A stretch of DNA of 64,000 bases from Palsa-504 sp963800415 (GTDB lineage Bacteria > Actinomycetota > Actinomycetes > Streptosporangiales > Streptosporangiaceae), in the NCBI GenBank assembly GCA_963800415.1, contig CAWDBS010000061.1, positions 255,512 to 319,511 on the forward strand. Direction: 5' to 3'. Positions 33,782 to 43,223 of the stretch are shown here, in pieces. The first letter of the stretch is position 1, and every line of letters starts with the position of its first letter. Below the pieces are notes generated by a model. It did no database searches. It saw only the letters and a program-made list of their open reading frames with translations, and had not been told where the DNA came from. A program made the translations under genes and the position numbers.

Positions 33782-35158
33782 ATGGCGTCCCCTGTCACCG
33801 GGCTGCCTGACGAGCTTGCCGGCCGTCAGGCCGGGCCGGGTGCGCCCAGCCCGATTCTTCCGAACGGTCCTGGCTATCCGCGCATCGTCCAGGCCTGGCT
33901 GTGGCTGAAGAAGCCGACGTGGTTCCTCGACCGCTGCTCGCGGACCTACGGCGACGTGTTCACCATGCGCCTTCCGCTCGGCATCAACCTGGTCCACCTG
34001 GCCAGCCCCGAGCTGGTGAAAGCCGTGTTCGGCGGCGACAATGACGTGCTGCGGGCCGGTGAGGCCAACGCCGCGGTCCTCGAACCCCTGGTCGGCCCGC
34101 ATTCGGTCCTCGTCCTGGACGGGCCGGAGCACCTGCGCCAGCGCAAGCTGATCCTGCCCGCGTTCCACGGTGATCGCATGCGCGGCTGGGAGGCCGCCGT
34201 CCGCGACATCACCCGGGCGGAGATCGCCCGCTGGCCGGTGGGCAAGCCGTTCGCGCTGCGGCCCAGCATGCAGTCGATCACCCTGGACGTCATCGTGCGG
34301 GTCGTCTTCGGGGTCGACGGGAGTGCCCGCGGTGATGAGCTGCGCCGCCTCATCCTCACGGTCACCGCCGTCGGCCGCAATCCGTTCCTGCTCTTCGCCA
34401 CGCGCGATCGCAGGCTCGGGCCGCACGCCCCGTGGGCGCGGTTCATCCGGGCCCGGGATGCGCTCCACGCGGCGCTGGTCGCGGAGATCCGGCAGCGGCG
34501 TGACGCACCCGACCTCGAGCAGCGCAGCGACGTCCTGTCTTTGCTGCTGCTCGCCCGCGACGACGAGGGCCGGGCCATGACCGACGACGAGGTACGCGAT
34601 GAGCTCGTGACCTTGCTGTTCGCCGGTCATGAGACGACGGCTACCGCTCTGGCCTGGGCCTTCGACCTGCTACTGCACCATCCCCGCGCGCTGGGCCGCC
34701 TGGTCGCGGAGCTGGACCGCGGCGCGCCGGAGTACCTGGACGCCACGATCACGGAGACGTTGCGGGTCCGGCCGGTGGTCGCGCTCGTGGATCGCCACGT
34801 GCGCCGGGCCGTCAGGATCGGCGGGCACGCGATCCCCGCCGGAGCGATGGCGTGCCCCAACATCTACCTCGCCCAGCGGCGCGCGGATCTTTACCAGGAC
34901 CCCGCCGCGTTCCGGCCGGACCGGTTCGTCGGCCAGCCGCCCCCGGCTTTCGGCTGGTTCCCCTTCGGCGGCGGCATCCGGCGCTGCCTGGGGGCCAGCT
35001 TCGCCACCTTCGAGATGCGGATCGTGCTGCCCGAGGTGCTGCGAGCCGTGACGCTGCGTCCCGCCTCCCGGCAGCCCGCACGGGTCCGCCGGGAGGCGGT
35101 GACGTTCGTCCCTCACGATGGCGCCCGCTGCGTCGTGACCGCCCGGATCCAGCCCTAG
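33782..35158 (+). CDS. cytochrome P450
   Basis: 458 residues. Canonical motifs: I-helix LLFAGHETTATALAWAFDLL, K-helix ETLRVRPVV (ExxR), PERF-like FRPDRFVGQP, and the heme loop FGWFPFGGGIRRCLGASFA with the axial cysteine. The N-terminus lacks a membrane anchor. The architecture is closer to CYP110/CYP102-like class than to short soluble bacterial P450s. No ferredoxin or pathway partner adjoins, so the substrate cannot be inferred. ATG 33782; the gene is intact and transcribed alone. Confidence 0.92.
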   Translation: MASPVTGLPDELAGRQAGPGAPSPILPNGPGYPRIVQAWLWLKKPTWFLDRCSRTYGDVFTMRLPLGINLVHLASPELVKAVFGGDNDVLRAGEANAAVLEPLVGPHSVLVLDGPEHLRQRKLILPAFHGDRMRGWEAAVRDITRAEIARWPVGKPFALRPSMQSITLDVIVRVVFGVDGSARGDELRRLILTVTAVGRNPFLLFATRDRRLGPHAPWARFIRARDALHAALVAEIRQRRDAPDLEQRSDVLSLLLLARDDEGRAMTDDEVRDELVTLLFAGHETTATALAWAFDLLLHHPRALGRLVAELDRGAPEYLDATITETLRVRPVVALVDRHVRRAVRIGGHAIPAGAMACPNIYLAQRRADLYQDPAAFRPDRFVGQPPPAFGWFPFGGGIRRCLGASFATFEMRIVLPEVLRAVTLRPASRQPARVRREAVTFVPHDGARCVVTARIQP

Positions 35159-35692
35159 GTGACCCGGGGATGCCAAACGGCTCCATCCTGACCATGAGCG
35201 CCTCTGCCGTGTTCACCCTGACGTGGGGCTGCTCACCGTGGCGGCTCTAGCCACGATGATGGCACCTGGTCTGCACAGTCTTGCCCCCGGGCGCCGTTAC
35301 GGACGGTTACGGCGGGGGTCGTCGCGCAGCGCGCAAGTACCCGCCCAGTCTGGACGGGTGGTGACTCCTCGGCGATCGCAAGCCGAGGCGCGCAGATCGG
35401 GTCGTTCCGTACTCCAGCAGCGCCCGGATCTGCCGATGTGAGAGCGCTGTTTGACAGGTCCGTTACGCACTAATCTGTGATAAGTCGGGTGACATGGAAA
35501 CGGGCTGAGACGAGTTAATGCGGAACTGCGATCAGCGGCTACAACAAGAGTCATCGCGGCCATGAGAGAGGGTCCGGCCCGACCGCAGTTGGGCAGATCA
35601 CCTTGGCCGAAGAGTAGGTCACGGCGCGCTCCGGACCGTAAAGTGTCTCTCCTGGCGGGCGCCATGGTTACCGTAGATTTTCGCCTCAATAA
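35159..35692. other. 530-bp intergenic region between convergent genes
   Basis: No protein-coding frame with a recognisable domain. A short hairpin CCTCGGC...GCCGAGG (35367-35388, eight-base loop) may help terminate either gene. Otherwise I see nothing notable in it. Confidence 0.5.
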
Positions 35693-36868
35693 TCATCCAA
35701 GTCCTTGTTTGAGCGCAGCAACCGCGTCGGGGTAGCCGGAAAGCTGGTAGGGCTTGCTTCCGGGCTCGGGTGGGCCGGAATAGGGTTTAATGACAGGCGG
35801 GTTCGGAATGATATCGACGCTCAGAACCAGCCGGTAGCCCGCGTTTTCCCACGGAGCCAGAACAGGCTGCGCCGTGGAATCCGAGATTGTCTCCTGGTCA
35901 TTCAGGTAGACGCCCGCGTACTGCAGATGTCCGCCCAGTAGCTTCCCCATGCCGTTGACGGCACCAGGGGTATTAACTTGCGCCGCTGCGCCCTGGTTAG
36001 CTATCAGCGGGCCGCCGGGCCATCCGGACCAAGTAACGTGGCCCTGTACCCAGTAAAGGCCGATAGCATGATGAGCCTTCAGCCAAGCCGTCATGCGGGT
36101 AAGGAAATACGTGTCGTCTTGCCCGCCGAAGGTGTGGAAGTCCAGACCCCACTCAGGGATGATGATGGGCTTGCCCGCAAGCTCGGAGAACCGGGCTGTC
36201 CAGTCCAATCCGCCCGGGCTGGCCGTCAGGGTCTGCTGCCAGTGAAGAGCCCAGTCGAGCGCGCCGGATGCGGTATGAGGGTACGTGCCGTCAGGGCCGC
36301 CGTGCCAGTCGAAGATATCGGTTCCCACGTAGTCCACGTAAGCGCTACCGGGCCAGCACTCCGTCACCGTTGCCCCCTCGGGATAAATGGTCCACAAGAA
36401 CTTGAAATGCTCACCGGGCACCGATCGCATAGTCGTAACGACTTGCCGCCAGGCAAGGATAAAAGCATCGAGTTCAGATGACGGCGCGTGCCACTCGCTC
36501 CACGCGTACCACCAGCCGTTCATCTCGCGACTGAGATTGATAATGGTGTCGGAGAGTCCATCCCGTACCAGCAATTCACCTAGCCGGTAAAACTGCTGAT
36601 TATCAGCGCCCGCCGCTGCCGCGACCAGAGCAGAGCTGTTTGACTTGTGACGGGGGGACGTGGCGGAATTTGGCCCGCCATCGTTCAAGAGCGCTTCTAG
36701 CTCGGAATCCACAGCGCCAGACGCCATGATGCCTGGCTTGCTCGAGCTGGTCGACACTGACGATTCTTTCCAGGCAGGCTCGGTCAGGACAGTAATGCCG
36801 GCAATGACCGCAAGGCAGGTAAGGATTACTCGCCACTTTGCCTTGGGCATCTTCAGCTTGATCATCAT
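35693..36868 (-). CDS. GH26-like glycoside hydrolase (beta-mannanase-type), secreted
   Basis: 391 residues from ATG 36868 (MMIKLKMPKAKW, then helix VILTCLAVIAGITVL as signal anchor). The acid/base region is NLSREMNGWWYAWSEWHAP and the nucleophile region KPIIIPEWGLDFHTFGG; WTIYPEGATVTECWPG and YVDYVGTDIFDWHG match barrel strands between them. The stretch between the signal and REMNG seems short for a full (beta/alpha)8 barrel, so the first strands may be lost. It probably acts on mannan or a related glycan outside the cell. The longer upstream reading is rejected. Confidence 0.65.
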   Translation of the reverse strand: MMIKLKMPKAKWRVILTCLAVIAGITVLTEPAWKESSVSTSSSKPGIMASGAVDSELEALLNDGGPNSATSPRHKSNSSALVAAAAGADNQQFYRLGELLVRDGLSDTIINLSREMNGWWYAWSEWHAPSSELDAFILAWRQVVTTMRSVPGEHFKFLWTIYPEGATVTECWPGSAYVDYVGTDIFDWHGGPDGTYPHTASGALDWALHWQQTLTASPGGLDWTARFSELAGKPIIIPEWGLDFHTFGGQDDTYFLTRMTAWLKAHHAIGLYWVQGHVTWSGWPGGPLIANQGAAAQVNTPGAVNGMGKLLGGHLQYAGVYLNDQETISDSTAQPVLAPWENAGYRLVLSVDIIPNPPVIKPYSGPPEPGSKPYQLSGYPDAVAALKQGLG

Positions 36869-36890
36869 CTGTAACCTGAGTTGGGCCAAA

Positions 36891-37010
36891 TCAGTGCGCA
36901 CTTGAGTGCTGGCGGATGCGGTCAACGGCGTCGCTGACGTCCTTCCCCGCGCCCAGGTCCTCGACTTCCATGCGACCCCAGGAAATCTGGGCCATCCGTG
37001 GTGCCCGCTT
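36891..37010 (-). pseudogene. Mth938-like domain fragment
   Basis: RAPRMAQISWGRMEVEDLGA then GKDVSDAVDRIRQHSSAH ends at 36891. The first half matches the strand pattern ISWGRxEVExLGxGKDxK of Mth938-like proteins; the characteristic PGGxxxWDWxxTGTxHxPG part is missing, so only the first 25 residues are recognisable. A relic just upstream of the glycosidase, on the same strand. Confidence 0.45.
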
Positions 37011-37228
37011 ATCTGCTTCACCACCGGCTCCATGCCATCCAGCATGCCCAGCAACTGCACGGGCTACTCCGCCAGGTAATCCAGGCATTCGGGCGGGCGC
37101 ATCCGCTTCTGCCGCAATGACGAACGTCCGTGCCATGGCTTCTGTGTCCTTGCCTTGGTGGGGCCAGCTTGCGTTGTGGGCATCGCGAGGCCCGGGAGTC
37201 GCAGGGGCCGCTGATCAGGAGGTTCCGG

Positions 37229-38249
37229 ATGAGTGTTGACATGCGGGAAGAAGCGCTAACCGCTCGCCGCGCTGGCTGAGCACGCGACCATCTCCATCGC
37301 CTTCGTGGTCGACCGGATCTCGGCGGTCAGGCTCATCGACGGCGGCCTGGGTGGCATATCACTGACGGAGGCCGCCGTCATCGATCCTTACGCCAAGGAC
37401 TACGACGCCATCGAGGGTTCGGGGCCGACGTGCTGGCCCGAGCGCTTTGACGTCTCGGACTGGGGGCTCGTCTGCGCCCGCCGGGACGGCGCGCGGGCCG
37501 GCGGTGCCGTGATCGCCGTCAATACCCCCGGTCTTTCCATGCTGGGCGGCCGTGCCGACGTCGCCGTGCTATGGGACATCCGCGTTTCGGCCGGGGAGCG
37601 GGGCGCGGGCATCGGGTCAGCGCTCTTCCAGTCCGCCGGGGCCTGGGCTGGTGCCCGCGGCTGCCGGTGGCTCAAGATCGAGACCCAGAATGTCAACGCG
37701 CCAGCCTGCCGCTTCTACCAGAAGATGGGCTGCACGCTGGGCGCTATCGACCGGTTCGCCTATCCCGGGCTGCCGGGCGAGGTGCAGCTGCTGTGGTGGA
37801 AAGCGCTGGCATCGCGCCGCGCGAAACAGGATCCGGCTAACCCGCGGCTCGCGCTCGGCCCCAGACCGTCCCGCGTCCGCTACCCAGCAGAGAGACCACC
37901 CAGCACTCGGCTTGGCTTCAGAGTGTTTACCGCTCATGCCGCAGTCCGGATCGGTGAGAGGCTGCGAGTAACTCCCGTTCGGGATCGGAGTCATCTGGCT
38001 GGCCCCGGGCTGGCGGTACCGGCACCGCTCGGCCCGCCGGGTCGGCCGTGCGGCGCAGTTCGGCTAGCCTGGCACGGATCGCGGTGGGCTGTCCTTGCCG
38101 AAAACGTCGTTCTCACTGGTCAAGCGGCGTGCTGGTACTCGTGGATGACGCCTCCAACCCGGTCGCGTCGCCGGACCCGGAAGGCTTCGAGGTCGGTTAC
38201 CTCGGCTGGAAGCGGCTTAAGCGGAGCGGCACTGGACAGGGCCATATGA
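37229..38249 (+). pseudogene. GNAT acetyltransferase (streptothricin-acetyltransferase-like), frameshifted, read-through end
   Basis: ATG 37229 has AGGAGG at 37217-37222 and starts MSVDMREEALTA; about 30 bases on the frame must shift for the conserved body ISIAFVVDRISAVRLIDGG. Motif A is DIRVSAGERGAGIGSALFQS and the C-terminal signature is IETQNVNAPACRFYQKMGC then LGAIDRFAY, as in streptothricin acetyltransferases. The natural end (LLWWKAL, about 37812) has lost its stop, so the frame runs on for about 140 residues into IS relic DNA. Confidence 0.7.
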
Positions 38250-38961
38250 GGCCGGTGGTCGTTGTGGTGACGCTCGCAGGCCGCCAGGATCCTGCGGAGG
38301 TGGGGCAGGTTCCAGATAAGGGTCCGGTCGAGAAGCTCGCGGCGGCATCCGCCGATCCACCGCTCCATGATCGAGTTCATGCGGGGTTCCGGGCCTGCTG
38401 CACGATCCACTGGCCGCCGGGATGGGCGGTGGCGCCCAGGATGCGGATCCGGCGGGTGGCGTGTTCGATCGCGGCCAGCACGTAGGCCTTCGTGCCGTCC
38501 AGCAGGTCGACGGTGAACAGGTCCAGGGCCAAGATCGCCTCGGCCTGGGAGCGCAGGAACTGCGCCCAATCCGGGCCGGCACGCCGGGGCGCGGGATCGA
38601 TGCCATGCCTCTTCAAGATCTCCCAGACCGTCGAGGGTGCGACGGCGATGCCGAGCCCGGCCAGCTCGCCGGCGATCCGCCGGTACCCCCGATGCTCGTT
38701 GCCGGCCGCCATGCGCAGCACCAGGCGGACGATGCGGCGGTGGGCCGGTGGCCGCCCTGGCCTCTTCGGTTTGGATTTGGCGGCCCAGCGGCGGCGGACG
38801 ATATCGCGGTGCCAGCGCAGGATCGTGCCGGTGGTGATGAACGAGTGCAGCGCGCCGTGGCGTGAGCGCGGGATGAGCGTCAGCAGTGCGGCGAACAGCG
38901 CCCGGTCGGTCCACGTCAGCCTCGGCCGCGCCGCCGTCTGCCGCTGCAGGACCGCCGGCAA
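38120..38961 (-). mobile_element. integrase-core (rve) transposase relic with internal deletion
   Basis: One frame carries the HTH and first part of the catalytic core (APSTVWEILKRHGIDPAPRR, AILALDLFTVDLLDGTKAYV, IEHATRRIRILGATAHP); near 38380 a second frame resumes at PRMNSIMERWIGGCRRELLD and ends RVRRRDRVGGVIHEY. About 50 residues with the middle catalytic aspartate are missing. This is an IS3/IS481-like integrase-core element common in actinomycetes; no terminal repeats are seen. Confidence 0.75.
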
Positions 38962-38965
38962 CCAC

Positions 38966-39136
38966 AGGCCTCAGCTGCGCCAGGTAAGTGCCGTCGGCCA
39001 GGACCTTGACCGGCTTGAGCGTGAAGCTCGCCGAGGCGCGCCACAGGATGTGCGCCCCGGTGGCCAGCACGGCGCGGGTAGTCCAAGCCACGGCCCGGCG
39101 GAACGTCGCCAGGCCGTACTTTATGCATCGGCGCAC
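38966..39136 (-). mobile_element. IS4-type transposase fragment
   Basis: The minus-strand frame reads TTRAVLATGAHILWRASASF then TLKPVKVLADGTYLAQLRP, the inner part of IS4-family DDE transposases (GAHLAWRVSAsfxLxPxxxLxDGSYLAxL). It is directly joined to the start of the rve relic, which suggests that one element inserted into or recombined with another. No intact gene. Confidence 0.6.
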
Positions 39137-39291
39137 TCAAAAGTGAACGTCCGCTTCTGCCGCCGACCGGGCGAGGCCGTCACACGCGGGTTCCGCGGAA
39201 ACCATCCGCACATGCGGTCGAGAGGCGGCGTTCCAGAACCCGGGTTTGACGTGGAGCACGAGGTCCCGGCTGCGGGAACCACCGGATGCCC

Positions 39292-40161
39292 TCAGCCGCC
39301 GATCGTCCTGGCTGCCTCGGCCGCCGTGGCCAGGGCGGCCAGGTGGTCATCGACGGTCTTCAGGCCGGCGCCCATGGTGGTGACCGACAGGTGCGTGGCG
39401 TCCGCATCCTGCCATTGCCGCATCGCCGCCGCCAGCTTGTCCCGGTTCTCCTGCCAGCGCAGGCGCCCTTCCATGCCGAGGCTGGCCGGGTCGCGGCCGG
39501 CCTCCGCGGCCGCCTCCGCCACGATCCGGCGGGCCTCGTCGAGCTGCGGGCCCGGGGCCATCTGCGGGAACCAGCCATCGGCAAGCCGCCCGGCGCGGCG
39601 CCAGGCGCGCGGCGACTGAGCGCCGACCCACACCGGGATCGGCCGCTGCACCGGCATCGGCGCCAGGCCCGCTCCGGTGATCCGGTCGAAGGTCCCGCTG
39701 AAGGTCACGGTCTGCTCGGTCCACAGCCGGCGCAGCAGCGTGATCTGCTCCTCCAGGCGCCTGCCGCGCGTGCTGAAGTCCTGGCCGAGGGCCTCGTACT
39801 CGACGCGGTTCCAGCCGATGCCCACGCCCAGCCGGAACTTCCCGCCGGTGAGCAGGTCCACCTCGGCCGCCTGCTTAGCGGCCAGCATGGTCTGCCGCTG
39901 CGGCAAGATGATGACCCCGGTGACCAGTTCCATGGAGGTCACCGCGGCCAGGTAGCCGTACAGGACCATCGGCTCGTGAAACGTGGTGTGCACGTCATAG
40001 GGGCCGTCCCAGCCGGCATGCACCGCCGGGTCCGCGCCCACCACGTGGTCGTAGGCCAGCACGTGGGTAAACCCGAGTTCCTCGGCCCGCTGGGCGTAGG
40101 CGCGCACCGCGCCGGCGTCGCCGCCTAGTTCGGTCTGCGGGAAGACCACACCGATCCGCAT
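39292..40161 (-). CDS. LLM-class F420-dependent oxidoreductase
   Basis: 289 residues of the luciferase-like monooxygenase family: MRIGVVFPQTELGGDAGAVR, AEELGFTHVLAYDHVVG, a central VTGVIILPQRQTMLAAKQAA with EVDLLTGGKFRLGVGIGWN, and RPIPVWVGAQSPRAWRRAGR near 180. Actinobacterial members use the deazaflavin F420 or FMN to reduce or oxidise small molecules. The start at ATG 40161 is clear and the length is normal. Substrate unknown. Confidence 0.9.
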   Translation of the reverse strand: MRIGVVFPQTELGGDAGAVRAYAQRAEELGFTHVLAYDHVVGADPAVHAGWDGPYDVHTTFHEPMVLYGYLAAVTSMELVTGVIILPQRQTMLAAKQAAEVDLLTGGKFRLGVGIGWNRVEYEALGQDFSTRGRRLEEQITLLRRLWTEQTVTFSGTFDRITGAGLAPMPVQRPIPVWVGAQSPRAWRRAGRLADGWFPQMAPGPQLDEARRIVAEAAAEAGRDPASLGMEGRLRWQENRDKLAAAMRQWQDADATHLSVTTMGAGLKTVDDHLAALATAAEAARTIGG

Positions 40162-40380
40162 CCGTATGCCACCTCCCGATCCTGAAGATTATCCGAGCGG
40201 GCGGGGCTAGCCGAGGCAGGTCAGGTCAATCGCGTTCGCCATGGCCCCGGAGTCGCAGGGTCTGCCGCTACTGTCGCGAAGCCGGTCACCGCCGGACGCG
40301 CCGGGCACGGCACCCGTGCGGCACTGCTGAATCCAGGTCCAGGCGCCGGACAGCGCGCCCCGGGGGAGGAAGATGGCGGC

Positions 40381-41226
40381 ATGGAGCGCTTTACCAACGC
40401 GGCGTTCAGCTTCGAGGTCACCGACACCCCCGCGACCGGCCGGGACGGCCCGGAAGGCGTCGCCATCCTCTTGCACGGCTTTCCGCAGGACCGCCGCTGC
40501 TGGGACCGGGTGACGCCCGCGCTCGCCAGGGGCGGGTACCGGGTCCTGGCGCCCGACCTGCGCGGCTACTCCCCAGCGGCCCGGCCGGCCGGGCGGGCCG
40601 CGTACCGGAACTCCCAGCTGGCGGCGGACGTGCTCGCCCTGGCCGACGCGGCCGGAACCGAACGGTTCCACCTGGCCGGGCACGACTGGGGCGCTGCCCT
40701 GGGCTGGTACGTGGCCGGCCGCCATCCGGAGCGGGTGACCTCGCTGGCCGCGTTGTCCGTGCCGCACCCGCAGGCGTTCGCCCAGGCCCTGATCACCGGC
40801 AACCAGGCGGCCCGCTCATGGTACATGGCCGCCTGCCAGCTGCCCTGGCTGCCCGAGCGCGCGCTCTGCCGCCGTGGCGGCCAGGCCTTCCGCGACACCC
40901 TGGTGCGCACCGGGCTCGATCCGGCCAGCGCGGACCGCTACGCCGCCCGGGCCCGGGACCCGGCCGTGCTGCGCGGTCCGCTCAACTGGTACCGGGCCAT
41001 GCCGTTCAGCCTGCGCGAGCCGGCCGGGCCGATCCGGGTGCCGACAATGTTCGCCTGGGGTAACCGCGATCGGTTCGTCTCGCGGGCCGCGGCCGAGTTG
41101 TGCGGGCGCTACGTCACCGGGCCCTATCGCTTCACCGAACTCGACGGCGCCTCGCACTGGCTACCCGAACAGGCCGCCGACCAGGTGGCGGCGCTGCTCG
41201 CGGAGCACTTCGCGGCGACGCCCTGA
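40381..41226 (+). CDS. alpha/beta hydrolase (epoxide hydrolase/haloalkane dehalogenase-like)
   Basis: 281 residues. The oxyanion motif HGFPQDRRCWDRV, the nucleophile elbow LAGHDWGAALGWYVAG with aspartate as nucleophile, and the C-terminal base histidine in LDGASHWLPEQAADQ are all present. An aspartate nucleophile points to epoxide hydrolysis or dehalogenation rather than esterase action; VLAPDLRGYSP and RNSQLAADVLALADAAG follow the family. ATG 40381 follows GGGGAGGAAG. Intact; 127 bases before a second hydrolase in the same direction. Confidence 0.88.
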   Translation: MERFTNAAFSFEVTDTPATGRDGPEGVAILLHGFPQDRRCWDRVTPALARGGYRVLAPDLRGYSPAARPAGRAAYRNSQLAADVLALADAAGTERFHLAGHDWGAALGWYVAGRHPERVTSLAALSVPHPQAFAQALITGNQAARSWYMAACQLPWLPERALCRRGGQAFRDTLVRTGLDPASADRYAARARDPAVLRGPLNWYRAMPFSLREPAGPIRVPTMFAWGNRDRFVSRAAAELCGRYVTGPYRFTELDGASHWLPEQAADQVAALLAEHFAATP

Positions 41227-41353
41227 CAGCGGCGTATGCCAGCGTAATTCGGTATCCGTGGAGCTTGCTGCCCGTGGGGAGGGGGAGGACACTGATCTTT
41301 AAGCGCCCGGTGATTCAGCAGCGGGCTTGCGGCACCAGGACAAGGGGTACGCG

Positions 41354-42154
41354 ATGACGTCAGCGGGCGGCCATGTTGTCTTCATTCACGGCCTGTGGCT
41401 GCACGCAACCTCGTGGGGGCCGTGGACGGACCTGTTCCAGACGGCGGGTTACACGCCGCTGGCGCCAGGCTGGCCGGGAGCCCCGGGCACCGTCGAGGAG
41501 ACCCGCAGCCATCCCGAGCAGGTCGCCGGGAAGGGCATCGACGATGTGGTCGAGCACTATGCGCAGATCATCCGTGGCCTGGACGCCCCGCCGGTCGTGA
41601 TCGGCCACTCGTTCGGCGGCCTGATCGTCCAGCGGCTGCTCGGCCAGGACCTCGCGGCCGCGGGAGTGGCCATCGACGCGGCGCCAGTCAAGGGCGTGCT
41701 CTACCTGCCCCCGTCGGCGCTGCGGGTCGCCTCGATCGCGTTGCGCAGCCCGGCGAACAAGAACAAGGCGGTAGCGCTGACCCCGGACCAGTTCCGCTAC
41801 GGCTTCGGGAACGCGCTGCCCGCGCGGGAGTCCACCGAACTGTACGACCGGTGGACAGTCCCCTCCCCGGGCAGGCCGCTGTTCGAAGCCGCCGCCGCGA
41901 ACCTGGTCCCGCGATCGCCAGCCAGGGTGAACACGGGCAACAAGACCCGCGGGCCCCTCCTGCTGATCGCCGGGGGACGCGACCATACGGTTCCGGCGGC
42001 CATCGTCAGATCGACCCGCAAGCTCTACCACAAATCCCCGGCGGTCACCGACCTGCGGGAGTTCAACGACCGCGGCCACTCCCTGACCATCGACCACGGC
42101 TGGCGCGAGATCGCCGACGAGGCGCTGAGCTGGCTTAGCCAACGCCTCACCTAG
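41354..42154 (+). CDS. alpha/beta hydrolase (serine nucleophile)
   Basis: 266 residues. VVFIHGLWLHATSWGPWTDL gives the oxyanion loop, VVIGHSFGGLIVQRLLG the GxSxG nucleophile, and LLIAGGRDHTVPAAIVR with EFNDRGHSLTIDHGWREIAD the acid and histidine. Such hydrolases act on esters or lactones; the substrate is unknown. ATG 41354 is chosen over the upstream TTG since AAGGGG precedes it. The distance to the previous hydrolase gene is consistent with an operon but does not prove it. Confidence 0.88.
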   Translation: MTSAGGHVVFIHGLWLHATSWGPWTDLFQTAGYTPLAPGWPGAPGTVEETRSHPEQVAGKGIDDVVEHYAQIIRGLDAPPVVIGHSFGGLIVQRLLGQDLAAAGVAIDAAPVKGVLYLPPSALRVASIALRSPANKNKAVALTPDQFRYGFGNALPARESTELYDRWTVPSPGRPLFEAAAANLVPRSPARVNTGNKTRGPLLLIAGGRDHTVPAAIVRSTRKLYHKSPAVTDLREFNDRGHSLTIDHGWREIADEALSWLSQRLT

Positions 42155-42391
42155 CCAGCAGGCCCGATTACCTGCCATTGCCACCGAAATTCCGCTCTGT
42201 CGAGTTCTCGACCCGCGCTCTCATGACCGCTGTGATCTTCGCCGGCCGCCTTGTCCAGGCCGAGATGCAGGTCCGGCCCTTCCGTCATGGTCCCAGGGTC
42301 CCAGCCTCCGCGAGCCATCTCTGTGACGGCGATACCACTGACGGATTGACCTGCCGTCGACACAGGCTGTTAAACAGGTAAGACTGGCTAT

Positions 42392-43189
42392 ATGGATCGC
42401 CGCAGGTTCCTCGCCCGGGTCGGTCTGTTCACCGCCGGCGGCGTGGCCGGGGCCGGTGCCGTGTTCGCGGCCGAGCAGATTCCGGCGGAGGAGGGACCGA
42501 CAGCGCGGACGGCGTGCCCGGCGGGTTCCGCGTCGTACGTGGCGACGGCGACGTTTCGTACCAAGGCGTCCGCCCGGCTCGTCGCGCTCACGATCGATGA
42601 CGGCCCGACCCGGGAGTGGACGCCGCAGGTGCTGAAGATTTTGCGACGGCGCGGCGCGAAGGCGACGTTCTTCAGAGTCGGCGAGCGGGCGCAGGCCGCT
42701 CCTGACTTGGTGGCGCAGACCGCGGCTGCGGGTCACGAACAGGGTAATCACACCTGGGCGCACGACGATCTCACCCGGCATGACGAGACGTTTGACCGCG
42801 ACAGTCTGGAACGCACCCACCTACTCCTGGCGAAACTGACCGGCCGGGCGCCGACGTTGTGCAGGCCGCCCTACGGCCGGATCGACAGTGTGGGATTGGC
42901 GGTCTGCGCCGGCCTGCACTACGGCGTGACGTTGTGGTCGCATCACGTCACCGGCGTCAACGCGCGGGTCGACGTCGACGAGATCTTGCAGCAGGCCTCG
43001 CCCGGCAGCATCGTGCTCCTTCATGACGGCGGATCGGAGCCTAACGCGAGCCTCGTGAGGCAACTTGACCGGCTGACGGGGGCCATGACGGACGCCGGAT
43101 ACAGGTTCGTGACGGTCAGCGAGCTGCTGGCGGCTTCGGCGTCAGAAGGCGCCGGTGGCCCTGCGTCACAGGGTCAGCTCCCTGCTTGA
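42392..43189 (+). CDS. polysaccharide deacetylase (NodB-type), exported
   Basis: 265 residues. The N-terminus MDRRRFLARVGLFTAGGVAG has a twin-arginine-like export signal. The NodB domain shows motif 1 LVALTIDDGPTREWTP, motif 2 GHEQGNHTWAHDDLTRHD (HxxxH metal ligands), motif 3 RPPYGRIDSVGL and motif 5 GSIVLLHDGG. It is expected to remove N-acetyl groups from cell-wall or environmental glycans. 34 bases separate it from the following secreted glucoamylase-like gene in the same direction. Confidence 0.88.
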   Translation: MDRRRFLARVGLFTAGGVAGAGAVFAAEQIPAEEGPTARTACPAGSASYVATATFRTKASARLVALTIDDGPTREWTPQVLKILRRRGAKATFFRVGERAQAAPDLVAQTAAAGHEQGNHTWAHDDLTRHDETFDRDSLERTHLLLAKLTGRAPTLCRPPYGRIDSVGLAVCAGLHYGVTLWSHHVTGVNARVDVDEILQQASPGSIVLLHDGGSEPNASLVRQLDRLTGAMTDAGYRFVTVSELLAASASEGAGGPASQGQLPA

Positions 43190-43223
43190 CGACCGCTAGC
43201 GGGCAGATCGAGGTAGCCCATCC

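Noticed and set aside
33782..35158. A natural-product cluster around the P450
   Set aside because: Neighbours are a carbonic anhydrase family protein and a glycosidase; no synthase, transporter or regulator links them.
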